The position numbers and the translations under genes were made by a program. Shown here piece by piece: positions 17,346 to 26,769 of a stretch of DNA of 64,000 nucleotides (positions within the stretch are counted from its first letter, which is position 1; each line of letters opens with the position of its first letter). Where the stretch lies: positions 3,640,001 through 3,704,000 of the forward strand of contig OX639991.1 in NCBI GenBank assembly GCA_951828585.1, given 5' to 3'. A model generated the notes under the pieces. The model worked only from the letters and a program-made list of their open reading frames with translations, ran no database searches and had not been told where the DNA came from. Origin of the DNA: Longimicrobiales bacterium. Lineage in GTDB: Bacteria > Gemmatimonadota > Gemmatimonadetes > Longimicrobiales > Gaopeijiaceae.

Positions 17346-18355
17346 TGGCGGGGCGGCTGCGCGGCCTGGTGAGCGAACTCTGGACCGGCGACGAGCCGCG
17401 GCTCGCGGCCCGGCTGCTCGGTTCGGCGCTGGGGCCCGCGGAGCTGGCCTTCCGGGCCGCCGTCGCGGTACGGAGCCGCTGGTACGACCGCAAACGACGG
17501 CCTGTCCCCCCGATCCCGGTCGTCTCGGTCGGGAACCTGACCGTTGGAGGGACTGGTAAGACACCTGTCTTACGATGGCTTGGGGACTGGTTCCGGCAGA
17601 GGGGTGTGCGGGTGGCCGTGGTGGTGCGGGGCTATGGGAGCGACGAGGTGGCGCTGTATCGGCGGTGGTTTGGAGAGGAGGCGTTGTTCGTGGGTGTGGA
17701 CCGGCGTGAGGGGGTGCGGGCGGCGGGGGAGGCGGGATACCGGCTCGCCCTTGTGGACGATGGGTTCCAGCACCGCCGTCTGGCGCGGACGCTGGACATC
17801 CTCCTGGTGGCCACCGAAGATCCGTGGCGGGTGCGGATGCTCCCGCGTGGACCCTATCGCGAACCTCTTGCCGCGGCCCGGCGCGCCACCCACGTGCTAC
17901 TGACCCGCCGCACCGCCGACCTCGGCACGGTGCAGGCCTGGAGAGAGAGATTGGCGCGGGTGGCGCCCGGAGTGCCGGTTCTGCAAGTGGAGATGACCAT
18001 GGGTGATTGGAGCGATCTGGCCGGAGGCCCGGCGAACGCGCCTCGCGAAGACGTATTGGCGGTCTGTTCCATCGCCCGCCCCCGCGCATTCGCCGCCGGT
18101 CTCGGCCGGCTTCTGCCCGGGGCGAAGGTCGAGCTGGTCTCCTACCCGGACCACCACGAATACACGGGTGAGGACGTGGCCGCGCTGCTTGGCCGCCGCA
18201 ACGGCCGGACCATCGTCTGTACGGACAAGGACGCCGTCAAGCTGGTCCGCCATCGCGAACTGGCCGAGCACGCCGTGGCGGTGGGGCTTCGCGTGGTGGG
18301 AGAACCCCGGGGGACGCTCCTCACGGCTCTGGAAGGCGTGGCGGAGAGGCTGTGA
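17345..18355 (+). CDS. lpxK: Tetraacyldisaccharide 4'-kinase LpxK
   Basis: Inner-membrane kinase that phosphorylates the lipid A precursor at the 4' position. The 336 residues include the P-loop region NLTVGGTGKTPVL (about 62-74) and VDDGFQHRRLARTLDILL, both typical of LpxK. It begins on the final base of lpxB and its stop overlaps the rlmH start (GTGA). No lpxH, lpxI or Kdo transferase is present in the window. Confidence 0.94.
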   Translation: MAGRLRGLVSELWTGDEPRLAARLLGSALGPAELAFRAAVAVRSRWYDRKRRPVPPIPVVSVGNLTVGGTGKTPVLRWLGDWFRQRGVRVAVVVRGYGSDEVALYRRWFGEEALFVGVDRREGVRAAGEAGYRLALVDDGFQHRRLARTLDILLVATEDPWRVRMLPRGPYREPLAAARRATHVLLTRRTADLGTVQAWRERLARVAPGVPVLQVEMTMGDWSDLAGGPANAPREDVLAVCSIARPRAFAAGLGRLLPGAKVELVSYPDHHEYTGEDVAALLGRRNGRTIVCTDKDAVKLVRHRELAEHAVAVGLRVVGEPRGTLLTALEGVAERL

Positions 18356-18816
18356 AGATCTCGGTTGTGGTGGTCGGCAAGGCCGGGTTGCTCGGCCCGG
18401 CGATCGGCGAATACGAGGCGCGGGCGGCGCGGTACTGGCGGATGGAGGTTGCCGAGGTGCGACAGGCACGCGGCAAGGCGGCCGCCGAGGTCATGCGCAG
18501 GGAAGCGGCCAACATCAGGGCCCGCCTGCGCCCGGGCTTCGACCGTGTCGCCGTGACGCGCGAGGGCCGGCGGTTCACGTCGCCGGAGCTGGCCCGGTGG
18601 CTGGAAGGGGTTGCGCGGACCCCGGCTAAAGGTGTCCACTTCCTCGTCGGTGGAGCCTTCGGGCTCGACCCCGGCCTGAAGGACGAGTGCGGGCTGCGTC
18701 TTTCCCTGTCCTCCGTCACCCTTCCTCATGACTTCGCCCGGCTTGTGCTGGCGGAACAGTTCTATCGGGCGGGGACGATCCTCGGAAACCAACCCTACCA
18801 CAAGGGATCACGGTGA
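18352..18816 (+). CDS. rlmH: 23S rRNA (pseudouridine-1915 N3)-methyltransferase RlmH
   Basis: SPOUT-class methyltransferase that modifies helix 69 of 23S rRNA. The 154 residues match family length. The C-terminal trefoil-knot signature is visible as FLVGGAFGLDPGL followed by LSLSSVTLPHDFARLVLAEQFYRA, and the protein ends in NQPYHKG. The start is GTG 18352, overlapping lpxK. Confidence 0.95.
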   Translation: MKISVVVVGKAGLLGPAIGEYEARAARYWRMEVAEVRQARGKAAAEVMRREAANIRARLRPGFDRVAVTREGRRFTSPELARWLEGVARTPAKGVHFLVGGAFGLDPGLKDECGLRLSLSSVTLPHDFARLVLAEQFYRAGTILGNQPYHKGSR

Positions 18817-18823
18817 GACCCAA

Positions 18824-19558
18824 GTGAGCCGCAACCCCTGGTTTCGCGACTGGTTCGGCAGCGAGTACCTGGCGCTGTACCCGCATCGCGATCGTGCCGA
18901 GGGGCGGCGTGCCGTCAGACTTCTGCGCGACGCGACCGGTCTGGGTCCGGGCACCCGGATTCTGGACGTGGGGTGCGGGCCGGGCCGGCACCTGGCGGAG
19001 ATGCACCGCATCGGCTACCGCGCCACGGGACTGGACCTGTCGCCGAGCATGCTCGAGGCCGCCCGGGCCGCGATCCCCGATTGCGCGCTGGTGCAAGCCG
19101 ACATGCGACGCCTCCCGTTTCGGGCCGCCAGCTTCGACGTGGTGACGTCCTATTTCACCTCGTTCGGCTACTTCGAGCACGAGGACGACGACCTCGGGGC
19201 GCTCCGGGAAGCACGAAGGCTGCTCGGACCCGGCGGCTGGTATCTGCTCGACTTTCTGAACGCCGCCGAGGTCGTGGCGCACTTGAAGACGGAGGACCGC
19301 CGCACGGTATCTGGGATGCAGGTGGTCCAGGAGCGGCGCCTTGCCGACGGCGGACGGATCATCGAGAAGCGCATCCGCATCGTGGCCCGGGGCGATGCGC
19401 CGGCACGGGAGTTCGTGGAGCGCGTGCGTCTGTACCGGCCCGAGGACCTCAATTCCATGCTGGCAAGCGCGGGGTTGACTCCGGGCCCCACCTTCGGCGG
19501 ATACGACTGCTCACCCTACGCCCCCGGGTCGCCCCGCTACATCGTGCTTGCCCGATGA
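18824..19558 (+). CDS. Class I SAM-dependent methyltransferase
   Basis: The 244 residues form a Rossmann-like methyltransferase: motif I is ILDVGCGPGRH, followed by the acidic TGLDLS loop and ALVQADMRRLPF. The substrate is unknown. The GTG at 18824, 7 bases after rlmH, gives SRNPWFRDWFGSEYLALYPHRD at the N-terminus, a typical opening for a family often encoded beside bshC. Its stop overlaps the bshC start (ATGA), which suggests a coupled role but does not prove one. Confidence 0.85.
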   Translation: MSRNPWFRDWFGSEYLALYPHRDRAEGRRAVRLLRDATGLGPGTRILDVGCGPGRHLAEMHRIGYRATGLDLSPSMLEAARAAIPDCALVQADMRRLPFRAASFDVVTSYFTSFGYFEHEDDDLGALREARRLLGPGGWYLLDFLNAAEVVAHLKTEDRRTVSGMQVVQERRLADGGRIIEKRIRIVARGDAPAREFVERVRLYRPEDLNSMLASAGLTPGPTFGGYDCSPYAPGSPRYIVLAR

Positions 19559-21189
19559 AGCTGCTGCCCCAGCCACTTGGCGGATCGCGCCTGACGAAGG
19601 ACTACCTCGCCGGGGCGGGAGCCGCGAGCCACTTCTACCCCGGTTCGCCGTACCGGGCCGAAACCTACCGCCGCAAGGCGGAGAAACTGGACCTGGCACG
19701 GAGTAGCCACACATTCACCACCGCCGAACGGGTCGTGCGGCCGGTGGGAGCTGAAGGGAGGGAGTTGCTCCGCCGGGTCGTGGCCGAGAACGGGTATTTT
19801 GTCACCACCGGGCAGCAGCCCGGACTTTTCGGGGGCCCCCTGTACAGCCTGTACAAGGCACTCACCGCCACCGGGCTCGCGGCAGAGCTGGAGGTTCTCC
19901 TGGCCCGGCCCGTCATGCCCCTCTTCTGGGTCGCCGCGGACGACCACGACTGGGAGGAAGCGAACCATACGTTTGTCGTGGACGGATCCAACCGGCTCGT
20001 GCGCCTGACGCTGGGCCCCGCGGCCGAGGGACCCCGGCGCCCCCTGGGGCGTACGCCGCTGGGCGCCGCCGTCGAGGAAGCCCTGGACCGGCTCGCGCAC
20101 GCATTCCCCCCGAACGACTTCCACGCGCGGTACATGGCGCGGCTCCGCGAAGCCTACCAGCCGCAGGCCACGATGGCCTCGGCTTTCCGCGGCTGGATGG
20201 CGGAGCTCTTGCGGGAAACGCCCATCGGTCTCGTCGATGCGGGGGACCCGGCGCTCAAGGAGGCTTGCAAACCGGTCTTCCGGGCAGAGGCGGAAGACCC
20301 GGTGGCCAGCGAGAGAATACTGGCGGAGACCGCCGATGCCCTGCAGGACCACGGCTACGGACTGCAGGTGCCGTTGATCCCTGGTGCCGCCAATCTCTTC
20401 GTCGACCTGCACCACGGTCGTGAACGGTTGCAGAGGACGGACGGCGGATTCCTGCTCAGGCGATCACGCGGGGAGCTTTCGCGGCGCCGTGTCCTCGACC
20501 TCATCGATGACGATCCCGGTTCCGTCTCCCCCAACGTGCTTCTCCGCCCGGTGGTCGAGAGCTTTCTGTTCCCGACGCTGGCCTACGCCGGCGGACCAGG
20601 TGAACTGGCGTATTTCGCGCAGCTCGGCGGACTGTTCCGCCGCCACGGGACCGACATGCCAGTCGTGGCGCCGCGCGGGTCGCTTCTGGCGGTGGAGAAC
20701 AAGGTACGGAAGGTCCTGGAGAAGTTCGGACTCGCAACCGACGACGTGCGCGACCTGGAGGCGCTCCTGAGCCGCTTCGCACGCGACCGGCTGCCCGAGG
20801 AGGTGCGGGACGCGACCGTGCGCTGGCGCGGGGCCGTGGAGTCGATGGGCGGCGAACTGGCCGACGCCGCGGCTACCGTCGACCCGGCACTGCGCGGTGC
20901 CGTCATGAAGGCGAGGAACACCGGTCTGGCCGCGCTCGGAGCCCTTGAGAAGAAGATCGTTCGGGCGGTCAAGCGAAACGCCGAAACGACCCGCGCCCAG
21001 ATTGCCAAGGCCCAGGTCAACCTGTGGCCGGGGGGAAAGCTCCAGGACCGGATCCTGTGCCCCCTGCAGTACCTGATGAGGTATGGACCGGAATTCCCCG
21101 CCCTTGCGTACCGCCACATCGGTACCCGGATCGACCCGGCCCGAGCAGGAGGGGACTTTGCCACTCCGGGCACGGACAGCGTAGCTTAG
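19555..21189 (+). CDS. bshC: Bacillithiol biosynthesis cysteine-adding enzyme BshC
   Basis: Final step of bacillithiol synthesis, ligating cysteine to GlcN-malate. The 544 residues contain the family landmarks FVTTGQQPGLFGGPLY and PLFWVAADDHDWEEANH. A coiled-coil region lies in the C-terminal third. The ATG at 19555 overlaps the methyltransferase stop. bshA and bshB are not in the window. Bacillithiol is known from Firmicutes, Deinococcus-Thermus and Bacteroidota-related lineages, so its presence helps narrow the organism. Confidence 0.93.
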   Translation: MKLLPQPLGGSRLTKDYLAGAGAASHFYPGSPYRAETYRRKAEKLDLARSSHTFTTAERVVRPVGAEGRELLRRVVAENGYFVTTGQQPGLFGGPLYSLYKALTATGLAAELEVLLARPVMPLFWVAADDHDWEEANHTFVVDGSNRLVRLTLGPAAEGPRRPLGRTPLGAAVEEALDRLAHAFPPNDFHARYMARLREAYQPQATMASAFRGWMAELLRETPIGLVDAGDPALKEACKPVFRAEAEDPVASERILAETADALQDHGYGLQVPLIPGAANLFVDLHHGRERLQRTDGGFLLRRSRGELSRRRVLDLIDDDPGSVSPNVLLRPVVESFLFPTLAYAGGPGELAYFAQLGGLFRRHGTDMPVVAPRGSLLAVENKVRKVLEKFGLATDDVRDLEALLSRFARDRLPEEVRDATVRWRGAVESMGGELADAAATVDPALRGAVMKARNTGLAALGALEKKIVRAVKRNAETTRAQIAKAQVNLWPGGKLQDRILCPLQYLMRYGPEFPALAYRHIGTRIDPARAGGDFATPGTDSVA

Positions 21190-21194
21190 AACTC

Positions 21195-21485
21195 ATGGTT
21201 CCATTGATCGTGATATTGGTGCTTCTCATCCCGATCCTCGCGATCGTGCTCGATTCGGACGTGGGCAAGGCGATCGCCAGGCGGCTGGAGCGCGGGAAAC
21301 GGGCGCTGGGCGACAGCGGGTCGCATGACCGTCTCGTGTATCTGGAGAGCGAGTTGGAGCGTCTGGGGAAGGAAGTGGGCCGCCTCGAGGACGAAAGCCA
21401 GTTCCTCCAGAAGCTGCTTGCCGAGCACTCCGATCCCGATGCACTTCCACCCGGCGGCGGAACCGGGGCGTCCGACCCGGATTAG
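21195..21485 (+). CDS. Small membrane-anchored coiled-coil protein
   Basis: A 96-residue frame from ATG 21195, 5 bases after bshC. An N-terminal hydrophobic helix (VPLIVILVLLIPILAIVL) is followed by a charged helix with heptad spacing (LVYLESELERLGKEVGRLED) and a disordered Pro/Gly-rich tail. The layout recalls PspB-like or other short envelope coiled-coil proteins, but no specific family was recognised. murJ starts 6 bases downstream. Confidence 0.65.
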   Translation: MVPLIVILVLLIPILAIVLDSDVGKAIARRLERGKRALGDSGSHDRLVYLESELERLGKEVGRLEDESQFLQKLLAEHSDPDALPPGGGTGASDPD

Positions 21486-21491
21486 CGCCCC

Positions 21492-23039
21492 TTGGCGGCT
21501 TCCAGCGTAGCAGCGGGCATTCTCGTCAGCCGGATCTTCGGGTTCGCCCGCGAGATCGTCTTCGCCCACCACTTCGGGACCGGGGCGCTCGCGGACGCAT
21601 GGCGGGCGGCGCTCCGGATCCCGAACGTCCTGCAGAACCTCCTGGGCGAGGGGACGCTGAGCGCTTCGTTCATCCCCGTGTACGTCCGGTTGCTGGAAGA
21701 GGGGCGTGAAGAGGAGGCGGGACGGGCGGCGGGGGCGGTGCTGGGACTGCTAGCCACGGTGGCGGGGGTGCTGGCGGCGCTGGGCGCATGGGCGGCCCCA
21801 TGGCTTACAGCGCTGATCGCCCCGGGCTTTGCCGGCGACGGACGAGCCGACATCCTGGTCTCGCTCCTGCGGCTGCTGTTCCCCACGGCGGGCGTGCTCG
21901 TGGTCTCGGCGTGGGCGCTGGGCATCCTCAACAGCCACCGGCGCTTCTTCGTGTCCTACGTGGCTCCCGCGCTCTGGAACCTGGCCATGATCGTGGCCGT
22001 GGTGGCGGCGGCGGGGCGGGGGGTCTTCGGCGCGGACCTAATCTTCGCCATGGCCTGGGGCGCGCTGGCGGGCGGCGTCCTGCAACTCCTCTTCCAGCTT
22101 CCGTTCCTCTTTCGCTTCCTGAAACATGTCGCGCCCTCGATCAGCACCCGGGTCACCGGGGTGCGCGAGATCGTGACGAATTTCGTGCCGGTCATGGCCG
22201 CGCGGGGAGCGGTCAACCTGAGCGCGCTCGTCGATACGAACCTGGCGTCGCGCCTGCTCCCCGGAGCCGTCGGGGTGCTGGGCTATGCACAGATGCTGTA
22301 CCTGCTCCCGGTCTCGCTCTTCGGCATGTCGGTCGCGGCCGCCGAACTGCCCGAAATGTCCCGGGACCGCGCCGCGGGGGTGAAGGCGGTGCGGGAACGG
22401 GCGGAACGCGCGGTGGGGACGGTGCTCTTCTGGCTGATTCCGATCACCGCCGGCTACCTCGTCTTCCGCGACGAGGTCATGGCCATCTTCCGTACCGGCG
22501 GAGCCTTCGCGGAGGCGGACGCGATCGCCGCCGGGGTGGTGCTGGCCGCGTATGCCCTCGGCCTGCCCGCGTCGGGGACGTCCCGTGTCCTTTCCTCGGC
22601 CTTCTATGCGCTCGGGAACACCCGTACACCCGCCCGCATCGCCTATGCGCGGATCGTGGTCTCGGCGGTGGTTGGGGTGGCGCTCATGTTTCCGCTGGAT
22701 CGCCTGACTGTGGGCGAACTGGGGCTGGGGGCGGCGGGGTTGGCGGTCGGCGCCTCGGCGGGCGCCTGGCTGGAGTTTTCGCTACTGAGGCGAAGTCTGG
22801 CCGGGCAACTCTCCGGGATGTCGCTCGGCGGTTCCCGTATTGCGCGTTGTCTGCTGGCGGCCCTGGTGGCGACGGCGGTGGGACTGGTGCCCAGGCTGCT
22901 GCTTCCATCGGTGCAGCCGGCCCTCGCCGCGGCGGCCACGATCCTGCCCGTCGCGATCACCTATCTGTGGGTCGCGCACGCGCTGGGAGTCTCGCCCGCA
23001 AGGCTGCAACAACTCTACCAGCGAGGGCGGCGGCGGTGA
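21492..23039 (+). CDS. murJ: Lipid II flippase MurJ
   Basis: MOP-superfamily flippase that moves lipid II across the inner membrane for peptidoglycan synthesis. The 515 residues span about 14 hydrophobic segments. The N-terminal region contains ILVSRIFGFAREIVFAHHFG and NLLGEGTLSASFIPVY, both highly typical of MurJ. The best start is TTG 21492. Its stop overlaps the uvrC start (GTGA). Confidence 0.94.
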   Translation: MAASSVAAGILVSRIFGFAREIVFAHHFGTGALADAWRAALRIPNVLQNLLGEGTLSASFIPVYVRLLEEGREEEAGRAAGAVLGLLATVAGVLAALGAWAAPWLTALIAPGFAGDGRADILVSLLRLLFPTAGVLVVSAWALGILNSHRRFFVSYVAPALWNLAMIVAVVAAAGRGVFGADLIFAMAWGALAGGVLQLLFQLPFLFRFLKHVAPSISTRVTGVREIVTNFVPVMAARGAVNLSALVDTNLASRLLPGAVGVLGYAQMLYLLPVSLFGMSVAAAELPEMSRDRAAGVKAVRERAERAVGTVLFWLIPITAGYLVFRDEVMAIFRTGGAFAEADAIAAGVVLAAYALGLPASGTSRVLSSAFYALGNTRTPARIAYARIVVSAVVGVALMFPLDRLTVGELGLGAAGLAVGASAGAWLEFSLLRRSLAGQLSGMSLGGSRIARCLLAALVATAVGLVPRLLLPSVQPALAAAATILPVAITYLWVAHALGVSPARLQQLYQRGRRR

Positions 23040-24883
23040 CCCGCGGCATCCCCTTCAACGCGGAGTCCGTGGGACGTCTCTCGGCCGAGCCCGGCGTCTA
23101 TCTGTTCCACGGAGGAAGGGGAGAAGTCCTCTACGTCGGGAAGGCCAAGTCCCTGCGCGTCCGCGTGCGCTCGTACCTCGCCGGCGGCCGCGGCGTGGGC
23201 ATCAAGACACGCGAACTGGCCCGCGCGACCACGACCGTGGAGACACTGGTCGTGGCTTCGGAGGAGGAGGCGCTCATCCTGGAGGCCAACCTCATCAAGG
23301 AGCACCAGCCGCGCTTCAACATCCAGCTGCGCGACGACAAGAAGTACCCTTATGTCAAGGTGACCGTCAACGAGCCGTTCCCGCGCGCGTTTGTGACACG
23401 GCGTGTCCGTGAAGACGGTTCCCGCTACTTCGGCCCCTTCGTCTCCGTGGGCCGCGTCCGCCGCGCACTCGATCTGGTCAAGCGGACCCACGGCGTGCGC
23501 TCTTGCCGCTACGACCTGCCGCGCGAAGCTCCCTCGCGGCCGTGCCTCGACCATCACATCGGCCGGTGCGCCGCCCCATGCGTCGGGCTCCAGTCGGAGG
23601 AGGACTATGGCGTCATGATCGACCGCCTCCTGCGCATCCTCGGGGGCGATGTGGCAGCAGTTCAAGCAGAAGTTGAGGAAGAAATGCATAAGGCATCTTC
23701 TGAATTGGACTTCGAGAGAGCGGCCCTACTGCGTGACGTCCTCTCCGGGCTGGACGGGATTGCGCGTCGGCAACGGGTGCATGTGGTCGGTGGCGGCGAC
23801 CAGGACGTCGTGGGCATCGCGCGCGATGGCCATTTGGCCGCGGTGGTCACGCTGCAGATCCGGGGCGGAGTTCTGATGGGCCGGGACGCGCTCGCCATGA
23901 CCGGGGTCGAAGGCGAAACGGATACGGAGATCGTAGCGCGGGCGGTGTCGCACGCCTACCTGTCGCGCGGAAGGGAGGCGACCGATGACCTGCCCCGCGA
24001 GGTTCTGCTCCCCGCCGACTTCGCGGACCGTCCCCTGCTGGAGAAGATTCTGGGTGACCGGGCGGCCCGAAGGGTGGCGGTGCGGGTTCCCCAGAGGGGT
24101 GCGAAGGTGAGACTGGTCGAGCTCGCCGTCACCAACGCGCGCCACTCGCTGTCGGAACAGGTGAGAACGGGCGAGATCGCCCGGCCCCACACCGATGAAG
24201 TTCTGTACGAACTGCAGGACCGTCTCGGACTCAAGGTCGTCCCGCGGCTGATCGTGTGCTTCGACATCTCGCACACCCAGGGCGCGGAGGCGGTGGCCAG
24301 CGCGATCCTCTTCGAGAACGGGGAGCCGTGCAGGTCCCGGTACCGGCACATGAAGATCAGGGGGGACTTCGGCAACGACGACTACCGCTCCATGGAGGAG
24401 GCCGTCGGGAGGTACTTCCGGCGCAAGCTGAGCGAGGAAGGGCCGCTGCCCGACCTCGTGCTGATCGACGGGGGTGTGGGGCAGTTGGGGGCCGCACGCG
24501 AGGCGTTGGCGGCCGTCGGGCTGGATCAGGTCGCGGTCGCGGCGCTGGCCAAGAAGCGGGAAGAGGTGTTTCTGCCGGGGCGAACGGAAGGTCTCCGCAT
24601 GCCCCGCACCGCGCGCTCCCTGCACCTCTTGCAACGGGTCCGCGACGAGGCGCACCGGTTCGCCGTGCGCTACAACCGCAAGTTGCGCTCGCGCCGCACC
24701 GTGCGATCCGCATTGGGCGACATTCCCGGAATCGGACCCAGGCGGCAGCAGGCGCTGCTGTCGCGATTCGGTTCGCTGCGCGGCGTGAAGGAGGCCACCG
24801 CCGCCGACATCGGCCGCATTCCCGGCTTCAGCGAAGCGATGGGCGTGAAGGTACTGACCTACCTGAATTCGCGGCCCCGGTGA
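23036..24883 (+). CDS. uvrC: UvrABC excinuclease subunit C
   Basis: Dual-incision nuclease of nucleotide excision repair, 615 residues. The GIY-YIG domain is seen as PGVYLFHGGRGEVLYVGKAK, then a UVR motif (ELDFERAALLRD, about residue 220) that binds UvrB, an RNase H-like domain with CFDISHTQG and LVLIDGGVGQLGAA, and C-terminal helix-hairpin-helix motifs (IPGIGPRRQQALL, IPGFSEAMG). The GTG at 23036 is the start; the long upstream extension is only an antiphase reading of murJ. Confidence 0.96.
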   Translation: MTRGIPFNAESVGRLSAEPGVYLFHGGRGEVLYVGKAKSLRVRVRSYLAGGRGVGIKTRELARATTTVETLVVASEEEALILEANLIKEHQPRFNIQLRDDKKYPYVKVTVNEPFPRAFVTRRVREDGSRYFGPFVSVGRVRRALDLVKRTHGVRSCRYDLPREAPSRPCLDHHIGRCAAPCVGLQSEEDYGVMIDRLLRILGGDVAAVQAEVEEEMHKASSELDFERAALLRDVLSGLDGIARRQRVHVVGGGDQDVVGIARDGHLAAVVTLQIRGGVLMGRDALAMTGVEGETDTEIVARAVSHAYLSRGREATDDLPREVLLPADFADRPLLEKILGDRAARRVAVRVPQRGAKVRLVELAVTNARHSLSEQVRTGEIARPHTDEVLYELQDRLGLKVVPRLIVCFDISHTQGAEAVASAILFENGEPCRSRYRHMKIRGDFGNDDYRSMEEAVGRYFRRKLSEEGPLPDLVLIDGGVGQLGAAREALAAVGLDQVAVAALAKKREEVFLPGRTEGLRMPRTARSLHLLQRVRDEAHRFAVRYNRKLRSRRTVRSALGDIPGIGPRRQQALLSRFGSLRGVKEATAADIGRIPGFSEAMGVKVLTYLNSRPR

Positions 24884-25033
24884 CATTGGGGAGGGTGGCG
24901 GCGGGGGGGTGGTACACTTGGCCGGTCCCGCAACGAACCCTATGTTACTGCGTATGTTACTCCGAGTGGACGATTCCCGTTTTGTCCGGTTGGGGAAAAC
25001 GGGGCAAGATTGAACGACTTCAGGAGGATGGAT

Positions 25034-26434
25034 GTGAACAGATCGCGGTACGTACCCATGCTGTTGGCCACGGGTGCCCTCATGCTTGCCGGTTGCGCGT
25101 CCAGCGGTGGCCCCGCCGGCGGAGGAGGAGGCGGAGAAGGACTCAGGGACAACGACTACACCCGCAGCGCAGAGCTCTTCCTGACGCAGGCCGAGCTGGG
25201 TGCCGCCGAGCGTTTCCAGGACGCCCTCGACGCCGCCATGAGTTCGATTTCGGAAGAACCCATGAATGCCATCGGCTACTATCAGGCGGCCCGGGCACAG
25301 GTGGGCCTGCAGGACTACGTAGCCGCGGACACCCTGTTCAACAAGGCCTTGGAACTGCATCCCCCCTACGAGCCCGATATCGAGTTTCTGCGCAATCAGG
25401 CGTGGAGGGTGGCATTCAACGTGGCCAGCGAGTCGATGGACGCGGGCAACATGGCGCAGAGTATCGAACTGTGGGAGGCAGCCGAGGTCATCTACGGCGG
25501 GCGATACCCCCAGGCACTGATCAACCTGGCATCCGTCTACCCTGACTTCGAGCGGATGGACGACGCAATTGACGCCTACGAGGCTGCCCTCGAAGTGCTC
25601 CGGGATTCCGCCACCATCGAGATGATGCGAACTGACAGCGTGCTGGGCGATGAGTGGCAGGACTACGAAAGGAACGTGGTCATCAACCGGACGGTTCTCC
25701 TGGCCGGGCAGGAACGGTTCGCTGAAGCCGCGAGCGATCTGGCCGTGTACCTGGAATCCAATCCGGACGACATCGAGATCCTGGCAAACCGGGCTGCCGT
25801 CCTGGTCGAGGCCGGAATGCCCGATTCCGCCGAGGCAATCTACGACAACCTCCTCTCCGGTGAAGCGCTTGGCGCGGGGAGGTACTACAACATCGGAGCG
25901 GGGCTGTACAACAGCGACAATCTGGAGCGGGCCGCCGAGGCGTTTGCAAAGACGTTGGAGGTGTCGCCCCAGCACCGCGAAGCCGCCTTCATGCTGGCCT
26001 ACACGCTCAACTTCGCGGACGACTTCGAGCCCTGTGTGCCCGCCGCATTGGCGCTTTTGGATCTCGACCCGTACCACCTGGACAACTACCAGATCGCGGC
26101 GCGTTGCCTGGCGGGGACCGACAAGGGCCAGGAAGCAGCGGGCTACCTCCAGGACATGCAGAACCTGGCATTCAGCATCGGCAACCCCATTTTGACCACT
26201 GGGGTTGACGGGGGAGGCTCGGTCGCGGGGGACTTCACCAACAAGAGTCTGGAGGCCGGCACCTCGGTGACGATCCGGGTGCATTTCAGTGGAGATGACG
26301 GTGCCACGGTGGGTACGGCCACTCAACGGGTGGAGGCCCCGGCACCGGGCGAAACCTCGACGTTTCAGCTCGACCTGGTCAGCGATCAGGAGGTGGTTGG
26401 CTACTACTTCCAGGTGATCCCACCAAGGGGGTAG
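25034..26434 (+). CDS. TPR-repeat lipoprotein
   Basis: Lipoprotein of 466 residues with a lipobox LAGC near residue 20, a Gly/Ser linker and then several tetratricopeptide-like helical repeats to about residue 370, ending in a small beta-rich domain. The GTG at 25034 is chosen because AGGAGG at 25022-25027 lies 6 bases upstream; ATG 25028 directly abuts the Shine-Dalgarno and is unlikely. The 150-base upstream gap probably holds its promoter. The role is unknown; such proteins often scaffold envelope assemblies. Confidence 0.82.
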   Translation: MNRSRYVPMLLATGALMLAGCASSGGPAGGGGGGEGLRDNDYTRSAELFLTQAELGAAERFQDALDAAMSSISEEPMNAIGYYQAARAQVGLQDYVAADTLFNKALELHPPYEPDIEFLRNQAWRVAFNVASESMDAGNMAQSIELWEAAEVIYGGRYPQALINLASVYPDFERMDDAIDAYEAALEVLRDSATIEMMRTDSVLGDEWQDYERNVVINRTVLLAGQERFAEAASDLAVYLESNPDDIEILANRAAVLVEAGMPDSAEAIYDNLLSGEALGAGRYYNIGAGLYNSDNLERAAEAFAKTLEVSPQHREAAFMLAYTLNFADDFEPCVPAALALLDLDPYHLDNYQIAARCLAGTDKGQEAAGYLQDMQNLAFSIGNPILTTGVDGGGSVAGDFTNKSLEAGTSVTIRVHFSGDDGATVGTATQRVEAPAPGETSTFQLDLVSDQEVVGYYFQVIPPRG

Positions 26435-26535
26435 CGGACGTCTCGACGGAGGGATTCGGGGTCCACGGTTCGTGGCGGGCCGGGAACCGGGACTCGGGAA
26501 ACCTCCGTCGTTGGGCACGGTACGGCGGACTGCTC

Positions 26536-26608
26536 GCGGGAGTAGCTCAGGTGGTAGAGCATCAGCTTCCCAAGCTGAGGGTCGCGGGTTCGAGTCCCGT
26601 CTCCCGCT
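26536..26608 (+). tRNA. tRNA-Gly (anticodon CCC)
   Basis: A complete cloverleaf: acceptor GCGGGAG pairs with CTCCCGC, the D-arm GCTC pairs with GAGC, the anticodon stem TCAGC/GCTGA encloses loop TTCCCAA with anticodon CCC, and the T-arm GCGGG/CCCGT encloses TTCGAGT. The discriminator is T at 26608 and the CCA end is not encoded. A weak GC hairpin follows at about 26612-26634 without a T tract. Confidence 0.96.
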
Positions 26609-26668
26609 TGTTCGCCCGTCCGGAGCCGCCGGGCGTGGATGATCGGTGTCGCAACAGGTGGTCCAAGT

Positions 26669-26698
26669 CTGGCACGCGCACCCGTCAATCTTTATAAT
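26669..26698 (+). promoter_or_regulatory. Candidate sigma-70-type promoter
   Basis: TATAAT at 26693-26698 is preceded after an 18-base spacer by CTGGCA at 26669-26674, a four-of-six match to TTGACA. It lies about 70 bases upstream of the next gene and just after tRNA-Gly. An exact TATAAT is rare in DNA this GC-rich, which supports the call. Confidence 0.45.
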
Positions 26699-26769
26699 CC
26701 GAAGCGGCCAAGTTACAGCGATACAGCAAGTCAGGGGCTCGTTCCCTCATCTTCACCGGGAGGTGGCTC

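Noticed and set aside
23726-26518. A 930-codon open frame on the minus strand
   Set aside because: It lies opposite uvrC and the TPR lipoprotein, has no recognisable motif, and is His/Arg/Val rich as expected for the antisense of high-GC genes.
26612-26634. GC hairpin after tRNA-Gly as an intrinsic terminator
   Set aside because: Stem CGCCCG/CGGGCG lacks a following T tract.
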